From assembly GCA_022072615.1 (NCBI GenBank), contig JAJVHS010000042.1, positions 1-64,000 on the forward strand: a DNA stretch of 64,000 bases, in the 5' to 3' direction. The notes beneath the pieces were generated by a model, which saw only the letters and a program-made list of their open reading frames with translations, did not search any database and was not told where the DNA came from. Every line of letters begins with the position of its first letter. Positions within the stretch are counted from its first letter, which is position 1. Shown here piece by piece: positions 7,200 through 16,511 of this stretch. A program made the translations under genes and the position numbers. The DNA is from Phycisphaerales bacterium. Lineage in GTDB: Bacteria > Planctomycetota > Phycisphaerae > Phycisphaerales > UBA1924.

Positions 7200-8762
7200 C
7201 TACGGGGCACGCACCAGCATCCCGTCGCGGATGAGTTCCTCCGCGGCCGCCGCGACCTGCTGCGCGAGGACTGCTCGGTCAATGCCCGTGACCGACGCCG
7301 CTTCCGCAACCAGCGCGTCCAATGTTCGCACACCGCGCGCCCGCGTGATGACATCGCTCGCCCCGATCGAGATCGACGCGACCGGCCTGTCCATCGGTCC
7401 CAGCACCATCGCCGCGTGCTGATCGACACCCCCGCCCGTCACGGTCGACCGGACCACCCGAGCATCATCCGCGAGCCTCCACGCAAGCGCCATGATCGCT
7501 CGCCGCCGCTCGGGTTCGTCCGACCCAAGCCCCGCGAGCACCTCGCGGCCATCCAGATGACGCTGAAGGTCGATCGCGCCAGAATCGATCCACCGGCTCT
7601 CGGTATGACTCGCATCGAAGAACGCCGGCGATGCGCGACGGATGACGAGCACGCCATAGGCGATGTGACTGACGCCCAGCGTCTCGTAGTACCGCATCCA
7701 TTCATCGAACATGCGGGCGAAGGTGCCGGGCGACCAGTCGGATCTGCCCGATGCCGTGTGCCGGATCCACATCGAGGCGTACTCGTCGGTTCGCTGGACA
7801 TCCGTGCGCATCGCAAGCACCTGGACGTGCGGCGGCGTCCAGCTCCGGACGCGCTCGACCCAGGCATCGGGCCCGTCGCCGGCGGCGTTGAACAGCATGG
7901 CCAGCGTACCGCCCTCAGACAGGTGCGCCGGACCGGTCCGAGCGATGGCGGCACAGAACTCATCCCCCCACCGCTTGTGCCCCGCAGCGCCGGGCGGTAG
8001 CCGGCTCGCCCCGTCGCGGAAGATAAGCCCGGTTTCCGGGGAGATCACAAACGGCGGGTTGGAGATGACGACGTCGAACGACGCGGTGGCCACCGGCTCG
8101 AACAGACTCCCCAGCCGAAACTCGGCGAGACAATCGTTCAGCACCGCGTTGAACCGTCCGAGCATCACGGCCCGGAGGTTGATGTCGGTCCCTGTTGCTC
8201 GCGCACCCAGCAGCGAGGCTCGCAGCGCCAGGTACCCGCCGCCGCACCCCAGGTCCAGGACGCTCGCCGCACCCGTGCGGCGCTGCGCCGCCGCCACCAG
8301 CGGCAGCGCGACTCGCCCCAGTGATGCCGAACTGCGTCCCACGCCCATCACGTGGTCAGCCGCCGTCTCCACGGGCCCCGTCGGCCGGAGCGAGAAGTCC
8401 GCCGCATTGACCACGTCCTCGAACGGCAACAGCGCGAGCGCGGCCCGCACCTGGCCGGACTCGTTTGCCGATTCGATCACGCCGCAGCGCCGGCACGCGT
8501 CAAACGCCGGGCCGAGGGCTTCGGTCGCGGCGCGAGCGGGCACATCCGCGCCCGCGATGAAGAGCCGGACGAGCGTGTTGATGGGATTCGGCTCGCGCGT
8601 TCGCCACAGGACCAGCGGAGTGCTGGACAGGTCGGCGAACCCCGAGGCCGACACACCGAGCACATCCTGCACGCCCCGGTGCGTAAACCCCGCCCGGGCG
8701 AGCGCGTCACGCAGACTGCTCGCGGCGGCGATCATGGCGTCGGGATCGAGTGCTCCGCGCAT
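7200..8762 (-). CDS. SAM-dependent methyltransferase with NPPF motif (DUF7059/DUF7782-like)
   Basis: This 520-residue protein has a class I Rossmann core: SVLDLGCGGGYLAL (about 168-180) binds S-adenosylmethionine, GTDIN at 191-195 is the acidic loop end, and NPPF at 235-238 is the signature of amino-methylating enzymes of N-glutamine, N-adenine or rRNA guanine. The core is flanked by about 130 N-terminal residues (helical, wHTH-like) and about 200 C-terminal residues, an arrangement I recall from actinobacterial proteins with DUF7059 and DUF7782. The target is unknown. The ATG at 8762 is chosen because further upstream the frame crosses the divergent GrpB-like gene. Starts at 8762 and 8735 are both possible. 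Confidence 0.82.
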   Translation of the reverse strand: MRGALDPDAMIAAASSLRDALARAGFTHRGVQDVLGVSASGFADLSSTPLVLWRTREPNPINTLVRLFIAGADVPARAATEALGPAFDACRRCGVIESANESGQVRAALALLPFEDVVNAADFSLRPTGPVETAADHVMGVGRSSASLGRVALPLVAAAQRRTGAASVLDLGCGGGYLALRASLLGARATGTDINLRAVMLGRFNAVLNDCLAEFRLGSLFEPVATASFDVVISNPPFVISPETGLIFRDGASRLPPGAAGHKRWGDEFCAAIARTGPAHLSEGGTLAMLFNAAGDGPDAWVERVRSWTPPHVQVLAMRTDVQRTDEYASMWIRHTASGRSDWSPGTFARMFDEWMRYYETLGVSHIAYGVLVIRRASPAFFDASHTESRWIDSGAIDLQRHLDGREVLAGLGSDEPERRRAIMALAWRLADDARVVRSTVTGGGVDQHAAMVLGPMDRPVASISIGASDVITRARGVRTLDALVAEAASVTGIDRAVLAQQVAAAAEELIRDGMLVRAP

Positions 8763-8852
8763 GGCCGCAGAATAGCCGCTCCTCGGCGGGGTGCACGGGG
8801 CCCTCGCGGGCGGCCGCGGCAGGCAGTGTCGGCCCGGCGGTATGCTGCGGGC

Positions 8853-9398
8853 GTGAATCCTCGCCCAACGCCCGATCCCGAGCACCTGTGGCGTTCGCCC
8901 GAGCAGATCGTGCTCGTGCCGCACGACCCGCGCTGGCTGGTCGACGCGGCCGACGAATGCCGCCGCATCGCCGAGGCGTGCGGTCCGGTCGTGCTGCGAG
9001 TCGAGCACATCGGCAGCACGTCGGTGCCCGGGCTCATCGCCAAGCCCGTCCTCGACCTGATGCCCGTCGTGCGCGACTTCGAGGAGGCGTTCCTGTGCGT
9101 CGCCCCCATGCGCGGCCTGGGCTACTGGTACGCGGGCGAGTTCGGGATCCCCGGCCGCCACCTGTTCGTCAAGGGCTCGCCGCGCACGCACCACGCGCAC
9201 ATGCTCGTCGATGGTTCGCGCGAGGCCCGGCGCCACTTGGCGGTGCGCGACGTCCTCCGCACAGATCCGGCGATGCGGGCGCGGTACGCGGCGCTCAAGC
9301 AGGAGCTCGCGCAGCGATTCGGGAGCAACCGCGAGGGCTACGCCGACGCCAAGGCGTCGCTGATGCGCGAGATCTTCGACATCGCCGGCGTCGAGTGA
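8853..9398 (+). CDS. GrpB/Dephospho-CoA-kinase-tail-like (UPF0157) protein
   Basis: This 181-residue protein starts at a GTG, giving the usual family length. The diagnostic block VEHIGSTSVPGLIAKPVLDL lies near residues 50-70, followed by HLFVKGSPRTHHAHML. This is the GrpB (UPF0157) fold, related to nucleotidyltransferases and found alone or fused to CoaE. The biochemical role is not settled. It is transcribed divergently from the methyltransferase with about 90 bp between starts. The start codon has no strong Shine-Dalgarno. Confidence 0.85.
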   Translation: MNPRPTPDPEHLWRSPEQIVLVPHDPRWLVDAADECRRIAEACGPVVLRVEHIGSTSVPGLIAKPVLDLMPVVRDFEEAFLCVAPMRGLGYWYAGEFGIPGRHLFVKGSPRTHHAHMLVDGSREARRHLAVRDVLRTDPAMRARYAALKQELAQRFGSNREGYADAKASLMREIFDIAGVE

Positions 9399-9438
9399 TC
9401 CGGGCGGCACGCGAGCCGTCTACCGGTGCTCCTGCTCT

Positions 9439-10473
9439 TCAAGGCGGGGTCGAGGCTTCCTTGGCCTCGGGTGCGAAGTCGTAGCGGCGCGGCGTGCCGC
9501 CCTTCATGTAGCCGATGGTGGCGGAGAGCTTGCCGTCCGCGGATAGTTCGTACACGATGCGCTTGGGGTAATCGTGGCGCGGGTTGTCGAAGACAGCGCG
9601 TTTGCCGCCGGCCTCGGTGGGGCCGAACTCGGTGAGCACGAAGTCGGTCTTCGGCGCGCCGCCCGGCTGCGCGGCGTAGACCAGTCCGCCTTCGCGCTCG
9701 ACGATCCGCAGGTATTCGAACGCGACCATCTTGCCGGCGGCGTTGACGGTGCGCGAGACGGCGAGCATCGCCCCGCCCCGCGGCGGGGACCAGCGCTCCT
9801 CGATCGACGAGCCGGAGGACCGGGTGCCGACCCAGTCGCCCGCGATCCAGGCCACGTCGGCGATCACGGCCTTGGCGGGCGTGGGCATGGGGATGTCCTC
9901 GGCATGGCGGTAGAGCCCGACCGATTCGGACCCGCCGCCTCCCGCCGGCGGATCGACCGCCACTCGGACGATCAGCCCCTCGGGAGTAACCTGGAAGCTC
10001 CGTCGTATCACCCCGATCCCGGGCTGGCCGGGCTGGCGGCCGAAATCGACTTCGTACTCGAATGTGCCGTCCTTCCACGAGCCGCGGTACTGCACGATCC
10101 GGCCGCTCTGCTCCGCGACTTCGGTGAGCGAGCCGTCGAGGGCGACGCGCACGTCGCGGTGACCCGAGCCGTGGCCGTTGAGGATGACCGCGTCCGCGGC
10201 TTCTTCGACGCGCATCAAGAACTTCGATGCCATGGGCGGGCCCAGCCGCTCGAGCGGTTGGTTCTCGGTGCGATCTTCCACGTAGATCCACTCGCCGTCC
10301 AGCGCGCGGACGCCTTCGGGTGCGGCCTGAACCGAGGCCGTACTCGGGGCCTGAACCTGGGTCTGATTTGGAGCCTGAATGGTGGGCGTGCTCGGGGTTG
10401 CTACGGGCTGCGCTGCGGCGAGCAATGACGAGCAAGCGATGAGCGCGAGGGCCAAGAAAAGGCGCGGACTCAT
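9439..10473 (-). CDS. Secreted DUF6265-like protein
   Basis: The ATG at 10473 starts a 344-residue product with a signal peptide (MSPRLFLALALIACSSLLAAA). A Gln/Pro/Thr-rich linker follows (about 22-50). The first half is a beta-rich region of unknown identity. The second half (about 205-330) matches the DUF6265 pattern: WIAGDWVG, EERWSPPRGGAMLAVSR, FEYLRIVER, FDNPRHDYPKRIVYE. These look like lipocalin-like periplasmic proteins. The function is unknown. It converges on the GrpB-like gene. Confidence 0.8.
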   Translation of the reverse strand: MSPRLFLALALIACSSLLAAAQPVATPSTPTIQAPNQTQVQAPSTASVQAAPEGVRALDGEWIYVEDRTENQPLERLGPPMASKFLMRVEEAADAVILNGHGSGHRDVRVALDGSLTEVAEQSGRIVQYRGSWKDGTFEYEVDFGRQPGQPGIGVIRRSFQVTPEGLIVRVAVDPPAGGGGSESVGLYRHAEDIPMPTPAKAVIADVAWIAGDWVGTRSSGSSIEERWSPPRGGAMLAVSRTVNAAGKMVAFEYLRIVEREGGLVYAAQPGGAPKTDFVLTEFGPTEAGGKRAVFDNPRHDYPKRIVYELSADGKLSATIGYMKGGTPRRYDFAPEAKEASTPP

Positions 10474-10681
10474 GCGACACCTCCGTTTCGGGTCCGGGAG
10501 GTCAGAATACAAACAATCGTCCAGCGCCGGGTCGGGCGCGGCACCCTAAAGGCAAGGTCCGTCGTGGTCGTGATCGGCGCCAACGGCACGCCCGAGACCC
10601 GCTGGATCTGCAAGACCTTGCGGCCGGGATCACACTCGTCTGAACCGCGCCGATTGCTTGCGGATCACCGCGTCACTAACG

Positions 10682-10714
10682 AAAAAGCCCTTCCGCGTGC
10701 TCCGCGAAGGGCTT
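10682..10714 (-). terminator. Intrinsic terminator of tRNA-Pro
   Basis: AAGCCCTT (10685-10692) pairs with AAGGGCTT (10707-10714), extended by CGC/GCG inside. On the minus strand it is followed by TTTTTC. It lies about 9 bp after the tRNA 3' end. Confidence 0.85.
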
Positions 10715-10722
10715 GATCGAAG

Positions 10723-10796
10723 TCAGGGTGACAGGATTCGAACCTGCGGCCTTGTGGACCCAAACCACACGCTCTACCAAGCTGAGCTACACCCTG
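10723..10796 (-). tRNA. tRNA-Pro (anticodon TGG)
   Basis: Read on the minus strand, the acceptor stem is CAGGGTG/CACCCTG with discriminator A. The D arm is AGCTCAGCTTGGTAGAGC. The anticodon stem TGTGG/CCACA closes the 7-nt loop TTTGGGT with anticodon TGG, and the T arm contains GGTTCGAATCC. CCA is not encoded. A terminator follows directly. Confidence 0.97.
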
Positions 10797-10851
10797 GACG
10801 AGGGATGGTAGAGGGGCAAGTGCCACCGAAGTGGACAAAGGGCAAAGGAAC

Positions 10852-10883
10852 CGGAGGCACGAAGGCACAAAGGCACGGAGGGG
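10852..10883. repeat. GAAGGCAC-type tandem repeat
   Basis: About four degenerate 8-9-bp units of the AAGGCACR type follow one another and end in GGAGGGGA. The same family lies inside the coding sequence at 33381-33424 and just before the start at 41608. The rest of the 457-bp gap 10797-11253 shows no gene. Confidence 0.8.
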
Positions 10884-10960
10884 AAAACGACACGCGAGCG
10901 AACGCTCGGGTGATCCGGTTGGAGGGCGATGTTGGGTCGGCGGGCGATGGAGCGTTCCCC

Positions 10961-11006
10961 AAAAACCGACAACCCGCCGACAGGAGAGTCCGGCGGGCTG
11001 GTCGGT
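10961..11006 (-). terminator. Terminator of the pseudopilin operon
   Basis: CCCGCCG (10973-10979) pairs with CGGCGGG (10991-10997). The outer arms ACCGAC (10965-10970) and GTCGGT (11001-11006) also pair. Minus-strand transcription meets a T-run (AAAAA on the plus strand, 10961-10965) after the stem. It lies about 250 bp past the stop of the last pseudopilin gene. Confidence 0.65.
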
Positions 11007-11114
11007 CGGGTGCCTCGGCTGGCCCGGGCCCTCGTTTCCGCACCGGCCTGCGTGTGAACCGGTGCGGCACGTTCGAGGACCCGCGAGGTCGCCCGCTGGA
11101 TGTGGCTCTTGAGA

Positions 11115-11230
11115 AGGCAGTAGGGAGTCGGCAGTCAGCAGTAGGGAGAAAGGCTGTGGGCAGTCGGCAGTCGTCGAAGAGAAGAGAAGAGAAGAGAAGA
11201 GAAGAGAAGAGAAAAGCGGGGAAGAGAAGA
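11115..11230. repeat. GGCAGTAGGGAGTC-type repeat followed by (GAAGA)n microsatellite
   Basis: Positions 11115-11172 are degenerate 7-bp steps of the GGCAGTA/GGCAGTC/GGGAGTC type. From about 11176 to 11214 the sequence is an almost perfect AGAAG pentamer run of about eight copies, then a decayed continuation to about 11230. The array sits between the pseudopilin stop codon and its terminator. The first family recurs at 37474-37508. Confidence 0.9.
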
Positions 11231-11253
11231 AGCCCTGCCGTGCGGACGGGTCA

Positions 11254-14200
11254 TCACTTCATCGGCACCTCGCGGAAGAAGACGATGCGGGGCTTGTCGC
11301 CCTTGCGGACGACCTGCGACCGGTCCACCACCATCACGTAGCGGCGCTGGATGGAGGGCACCATCGGCGTGGTGAGCGCCAGGCCGCGCACGTCCGTGCT
11401 GCGGAAGCCCGCCACCACGAACCACACCGCGAAGTAGTCGCTGCGCGTCGAGGCGGAATTCAGCACCGCGTTGGCGATGAGCAGCTTGTCCTCGGGCGAT
11501 TCGTAGTCGCTCTTGACGGTGGAGAAAGTCGAGTAGTCGAGGGTCGTGATGCCGCGCGTGGCCTCACCGTTCATGCGCGAGCCCGTCGAGTACATCGACC
11601 CCAGGTCCCAGCCCAGGAAATCGATGTTGGAGTTGTCGCTCGCGAGCATGGGCGCGGCGTAGGGGAGCTGGTAGCGGCGGGTCGCGGCGAGGATCTCGCT
11701 CGGGGCGATGAGGCCCGGCTGCTCGCGGAGGCCCGCGATGTCGGACCGGCCGCTGCGGCCGTTCCAGTCGGCGTCGACGGTGATATCGCCCAGGGGGTTG
11801 CCCGACCCGTCGCGGTCGTCGAAGTTGACAAGGCCGCCCGGCGAAGAGGGGTTGGCCGGGTCGGGCCGGCGGCGGGCCCAGCCCTTCTCGCGGTAGGCGA
11901 AGACGGTGGCGGCCAGGTCGGCGGCGGGCGTGAGCTGCGTGTTGTTGCCCGACTGGCCGCGCCACCACCACGAGTAGTCGCCGGTCGAGCCGGGGTAATC
12001 CTCGACCGTCGGGCTGAGCATCGGCAACAGCCGCAGCACGGCGAGCGGGGCCGTCGAGAGGTTGATCGTGCCCAGCGTCGGCCGGGTGATGGTCGCCAGG
12101 GTGTTGACGGTGTTGAACTGGTCCATGATGGACATCGCCGGCGTCAGGCCCAGCGAGAGGTCCTCGCGGGGCGTGGCGTCGCGGTCGAAGACGCCGTTGC
12201 CGTCCTGGTCCACGAAGGGCACGAACGCGCTGAGCGTCTGGGTCGCCGCGCTGGGGGCCGCCGGGTCCTGGTAGTTGGGCGTCACCACCACGCGCCCGCC
12301 GTCGGTGGCGGGGAACACGGGCGGGCTGGCGGAGCGGTTCAGTTCACCAAAGCCGTCGTAGAGCTTCCAGCGGTCGCTCGTGGCGAGGTTGGGGTTGAGC
12401 GACTCGTAGTTCAGCGCCAGGGCCCAGGACTCGGTGAGGGTGAGCCAGCGCTCGTCGAGCTCGGCCGCGTTGGACGGGGCCGCGTCGCCGGTGCGATAGG
12501 AATACTGACCGCCGATCGCCAAGGGGAGCAGGACGTCGGCCGGGCGGAGCTTGTCGGCCGCAAAGTCGGCCCAGAGCATCGGGCGGACGTCATCGAACGC
12601 CCGGGTCCCGGCCGAGCCGGCGGGGACCGGGGGGATCTCGGCCGCACCCGACATGAGCTCCACGCCCGTGGCCGTCGAGCTCACGATCGTCCAGTCGGAG
12701 GGGGCGTTGCCCATGACGTTGAACAGCGGAGACCCGATCACCTGCTGGCCGTACCAGGAATCGCCGTCGCCGAGGATGCTCTTCTCCTCGCGGTAGAGGA
12801 TGCGGCCGCCGACGAGGTCATCCTCGGCGAGCGCCTTGCTGAAGCCGGCGGGTCCGTCGTAGTTGCGGACGGCGGTGTTGGAGATGTTGGACGACCCGAA
12901 GGCGCTCTCGATGCAGTACGCCGGCAGCATGCCCGTCTGCGCGATCTTGGTCATGTCGCGATCGCCGCGCCGGGCGACCAGCGCCGCGAACGTGAACGTC
13001 ATGCCGGACGGGCGGTTGTAGTTCTGCTTGTTGAGCAGCTCCTTGGGGTCGGAATCCCAGTCCCAGCCGGGCGCGTTGGCCACATCCTGCAAACCCGGCG
13101 TCGGCTCGTGGCGCCAGGTAGTCTGGGCCACTTCGGGGTCGCGCAGGCGGTCGATGAGGATGTCGTTCTCGATGTTCTGATCGGGGACCGGGCCGTAGCT
13201 GCCGGCGGTGTCGTCGTCGTCCCAGAGCTCGTTGTTGCTGCCCAGGTCCTCTTCCCAGGGGTCGCGGTAGGCCCGCCACAGGCGGACCATCTTGTTGGTG
13301 CCGGCGGGGGTCTGCGTGGTGTCCACGGCGGTGATGTCCACAAACCCGGTGGAGGTCACCGGCTGGCCCTTCTTGGTCGGCTCGAAGGCCTCGACGTAGA
13401 TGGGCTCGCCGCCCAGGCCCGCGCCGCCGAGCTGGGTCTTGATCCACTGGCGGACGAAGTACGCCGGGTCGCCGTTGCTGTCGATCGGCAGCGAGACGCC
13501 GCCGTTGGCGGTGTCGATGGAGTCGCGGAAGCGCTTCTCCATGTCCTCGAGCGGGATGCTCGTGAAGTAGAAGACGCGCGACGCGGAGGGACCGAGCGTG
13601 AGCGGGATGGGCCCGGAGTCGACTTCGGTCGTGAAGGTCGGGCCGTTGAGCCAGTCGGCGAGGCGGTAGTAGCGGCCGGCGAACTCGAGGTAGTAATCGA
13701 AGCGGTTGCGCGTGGCCGTCCACGCCGGGCCGGTGGTCGCATCACCGGGCTTGCCCACGATGACGTTCCCCAGGGTGATCGCCTTGGGGAAGGGGTTGAC
13801 GATCTGGACCGCGAAGACCTCGCCGAGGTAATCGGCGTTGCCGCTGGAGCGGTCGCCGTTGATCTGAACGTCGGGCGCGCCCGTCGGGAAACCCATCACC
13901 CACGGCTCGTTGTCGGCGGGGTCCACGGTCTGCTGGGCGTCGGTGAAGACCATGAAGCTGGCGGCGGCGGTGATGACGGGCTGGGGCGTGACCGCGACGA
14001 CGTTGATCGCGTCGGCGCAGAGTTCGTCGCCGGCGTTGTCCGAGGCACTCTGCGAGAGCTTGTGATCGGAGATGGCGCCCTTGCGCTGGTCGTACGGCCA
14101 GTAGGACCACTTGTACGCCCGGCTCTTCCAGGGCAGCGGCAGCGTGCTGGGCTTGTCGGCGTCCAGCGCCTGCTTGGCCTGGTCCCACAGGGCGACGGTC

Positions 14201-16392
14201 ATGACCGGGGGCTCGACCAGGCCGTCGCGCATCGCCTGGAAGTTGGCGGCGAGGTGCGCGGCCATGCGCAGGCCGACCTCGGGCCGGCGGTAGCCGTAGT
14301 TGAGGAAGCGGTACTGGCCGTAGCTGCCGTTGGTCGGCCAGGAGCGCTGATCGAAGGCGTAGGGCAGCAGGCCGGAGACGTAGGCGTTGATGAGATTGGT
14401 GCCGTTGCCCACCGCGTCGCCGCGGAGCTCGTACGACGTGAGCTCGTCGGCGGACACCTTGTACTGGTTGGTGACGGTGTCGAGCACGACTGGGACGTCG
14501 CCGGACTTGATGGGCCGGGCGCCGCTGAGGGTGGTGATGCGCTGGCGGACGTCGGCCGCCAGGTGCGCGTAGACCTCGGCTTCGCGCTTGGCGGTGTAGC
14601 CGCCGGGGGCGTTGAGACGCTCGACATCGAGCGGCCGGTTATCCCGCAGCGGGCTGTACCGCATGTACGCGGGGTCTTCGGTGCCCGCGGACGGGCCTTC
14701 GTACTTGGCACCCGCGGCGCTCTCGAGGGTCGAGGTAAGCGACGGGTCGTTGACGCCGCGGAAGGTCAGCAGCTCGAGCAGGTCGGCGTTGCCGAAGGGG
14801 CTCTTGATGTCGGCGGTCAACTGGTCGTAGGTCACGCCGTCGACGGAGCTCTTGAGGGCGTCGTAGTAGTCCGACCGGCCCTTGGCGCCGTTGCTGTCGT
14901 CGTTCTTTCCGAAGCGGGCCCGATCGACCGGGTTGTTGATGTCCTTGTAGATCGGCGCGGTGCCGCGGTCGATGGCAAAGCCCATGCCCAGGTAGGCCCG
15001 GTTGCCCAGGATGCTCGTCAGCGACATCGTCTCGTTGGTGTAGCCGAAATAGTTCTGCGCGCGGCCGTCGTCGGTCGGCGAGGATTGCGCGAGCTTGCTG
15101 TACGAGAGGCGGTCCTTCGCGTTCGCGAAAGGGAACTCGAACCAGACGTCTTCGAGGCCCAGCAGGCGGCGAAGGTCGACGTCCGAGGGCGTCGCGCCCG
15201 GCGGGTAGTTGCCCGCTGAGTCGGGCGAGGCGACAAAGTCGGTGGCGGTGTTGACGTTCACGAGCGCCGAGAGGTCGATGGCACGGGCGGCGAAGAAGTA
15301 CCGGAATCGATCGTTCCGGATGCCCAGGACGTCCTCGGGATTGGTGTAATCCGGGCCGCCGTCCTCCGTCCGCGGGTCGACCATCTCGAACCAGCGCGAG
15401 TCGTAGAGGCCGTCGCCGTCGGCGTCGGCCCACTGGTACGGGCGGTAGCTTGGCGACGAAGGCGCGCTGTCGTACATGCCGACCGGGACGGCGGCGCCGC
15501 GCTGGCGCATGGTCCAGTAGGCGGGGACATCCGGGTCGGCCGCGACGCCGAAATCCGCGCTGGCGGTGGCGGCGCCGTTGGGGTCGAAGAGACTGAGCCG
15601 GTCACGCATCTCTTCCGGCGTGGCTTCGAAGTTGCCGATGTACGCCGCGGTCGACCCGCGCATGTTGTACAGGTTCACGAACGCGCCATCGGGCGCGAAG
15701 TTGGAGATCTGCGCCCAGTCGCGCCGCAGGACAAATTCGTTGGAGGCATTGGCGGGGTCGTCGATCGCGTCGAAGTTCAGCCACACCGGCTCGGTCGAGG
15801 CCAGCCACGGGTCCGACGGCTTCCACGCGTCGGGGAGCGCGCCGGCGTAGTTCTTCTCCATGATGGGGTCGTAACTGCCGGCGGGATCGAAGAACTCGCC
15901 GGGCTGCGAGATCGGCGCGATGGAGGTGCGGGCCCAGTCGGTGTAGGGCGAGTCCGACGCTTCGCGGGTCAGGTTGATGAAGGAAAGCGGCTGGCCGTCG
16001 GGACGGGCGGCTCGTGCCGACTTGTCCACGTAGAAGGTGGCGGTGGCGTCGTCGGCGATGACCTGGGCGGCGTAGCGGGCGAAGCGCTCGGCGACGGCGT
16101 CGCGGCCGGATTCACCGGCTCGGCCGTCGGGGGCGTCCGCCAGCCCGATCGACCCGCGCTGCACGGCGGAGCTGAGCTGCTGGTCGGCCCGGCCGACGGC
16201 GACGTAGATCACCATGAACGCCGAGATCAGCGCGAGCACCCCGATGACCAGGACCAGGAACGAACCGCGGCGGGAGCGGCGGATGAACGCCGTCGCGCCG
16301 GAGGCCCGGCGGAGCATGGTCGGTGTCGTCGAGGCCGAGCCGGCCTGGGGAACGCAGGTGCCGGTTGCGTGCTCGAGTGTGGTTGGTGACAT
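11254..16392 (-). CDS. Giant GspK/PilX-like prepilin-type protein (1712 residues)
   Basis: The start is ATG 16392, with GGAG about 9 bp upstream. After about 43 residues comes a prepilin-type segment: RRSRRGSFLVLVIGVLALIS, with Gly before the predicted cleavage and a hydrophobic helix of about 22 residues. Phe at mature +2 and the missing Glu5 are what GspK minor pseudopilins show. LVNVNTATDF recalls the LNTA motif of GspK. Typical GspK is about 300-400 residues, so this one is several times longer, with Asp-rich DADGDGLYDSR-like loops. It is the last gene of the minus-strand operon. I infer a tip or capping pseudopilin or a large surface fibre component. Confidence 0.75.
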   Translation of the reverse strand: MSPTTLEHATGTCVPQAGSASTTPTMLRRASGATAFIRRSRRGSFLVLVIGVLALISAFMVIYVAVGRADQQLSSAVQRGSIGLADAPDGRAGESGRDAVAERFARYAAQVIADDATATFYVDKSARAARPDGQPLSFINLTREASDSPYTDWARTSIAPISQPGEFFDPAGSYDPIMEKNYAGALPDAWKPSDPWLASTEPVWLNFDAIDDPANASNEFVLRRDWAQISNFAPDGAFVNLYNMRGSTAAYIGNFEATPEEMRDRLSLFDPNGAATASADFGVAADPDVPAYWTMRQRGAAVPVGMYDSAPSSPSYRPYQWADADGDGLYDSRWFEMVDPRTEDGGPDYTNPEDVLGIRNDRFRYFFAARAIDLSALVNVNTATDFVASPDSAGNYPPGATPSDVDLRRLLGLEDVWFEFPFANAKDRLSYSKLAQSSPTDDGRAQNYFGYTNETMSLTSILGNRAYLGMGFAIDRGTAPIYKDINNPVDRARFGKNDDSNGAKGRSDYYDALKSSVDGVTYDQLTADIKSPFGNADLLELLTFRGVNDPSLTSTLESAAGAKYEGPSAGTEDPAYMRYSPLRDNRPLDVERLNAPGGYTAKREAEVYAHLAADVRQRITTLSGARPIKSGDVPVVLDTVTNQYKVSADELTSYELRGDAVGNGTNLINAYVSGLLPYAFDQRSWPTNGSYGQYRFLNYGYRRPEVGLRMAAHLAANFQAMRDGLVEPPVMTVALWDQAKQALDADKPSTLPLPWKSRAYKWSYWPYDQRKGAISDHKLSQSASDNAGDELCADAINVVAVTPQPVITAAASFMVFTDAQQTVDPADNEPWVMGFPTGAPDVQINGDRSSGNADYLGEVFAVQIVNPFPKAITLGNVIVGKPGDATTGPAWTATRNRFDYYLEFAGRYYRLADWLNGPTFTTEVDSGPIPLTLGPSASRVFYFTSIPLEDMEKRFRDSIDTANGGVSLPIDSNGDPAYFVRQWIKTQLGGAGLGGEPIYVEAFEPTKKGQPVTSTGFVDITAVDTTQTPAGTNKMVRLWRAYRDPWEEDLGSNNELWDDDDTAGSYGPVPDQNIENDILIDRLRDPEVAQTTWRHEPTPGLQDVANAPGWDWDSDPKELLNKQNYNRPSGMTFTFAALVARRGDRDMTKIAQTGMLPAYCIESAFGSSNISNTAVRNYDGPAGFSKALAEDDLVGGRILYREEKSILGDGDSWYGQQVIGSPLFNVMGNAPSDWTIVSSTATGVELMSGAAEIPPVPAGSAGTRAFDDVRPMLWADFAADKLRPADVLLPLAIGGQYSYRTGDAAPSNAAELDERWLTLTESWALALNYESLNPNLATSDRWKLYDGFGELNRSASPPVFPATDGGRVVVTPNYQDPAAPSAATQTLSAFVPFVDQDGNGVFDRDATPREDLSLGLTPAMSIMDQFNTVNTLATITRPTLGTINLSTAPLAVLRLLPMLSPTVEDYPGSTGDYSWWWRGQSGNNTQLTPAADLAATVFAYREKGWARRRPDPANPSSPGGLVNFDDRDGSGNPLGDITVDADWNGRSGRSDIAGLREQPGLIAPSEILAATRRYQLPYAAPMLASDNSNIDFLGWDLGSMYSTGSRMNGEATRGITTLDYSTFSTVKSDYESPEDKLLIANAVLNSASTRSDYFAVWFVVAGFRSTDVRGLALTTPMVPSIQRRYVMVVDRSQVVRKGDKPRIVFFREVPMK

Positions 16393-16511
16393 GGCGTACT
16401 CCGTTCGGTCGTTTGCCCGGGGCGTCGGTGCGCCGGGCCGCTTGTCCACGCACGTCGATCAGCGGCGGCCCGGTCGCTGCCAGCGGTCCCGGGCGGCCGT
16501 TCAAGGGCGGG

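Noticed and set aside
10682..10796. tRNA-Pro as an integration site for a mobile element
   Set aside because: No integrase, no repeated tRNA 3' end and no shift in gene content lie beside it.
11176..11230. Pentamer array as a possible CRISPR array or phase-variation tract
   Set aside because: The unit is only 5 bp with no spacers, so it is not CRISPR. It lies after the stop codon of the nearest gene, so repeat-number change would not switch a reading frame.
13108..15219. A 703-codon open frame on the plus strand inside the giant pseudopilin gene
   Set aside because: It is antisense to the pseudopilin gene, with Gly/Val/Arg-rich composition and no ribosome site.
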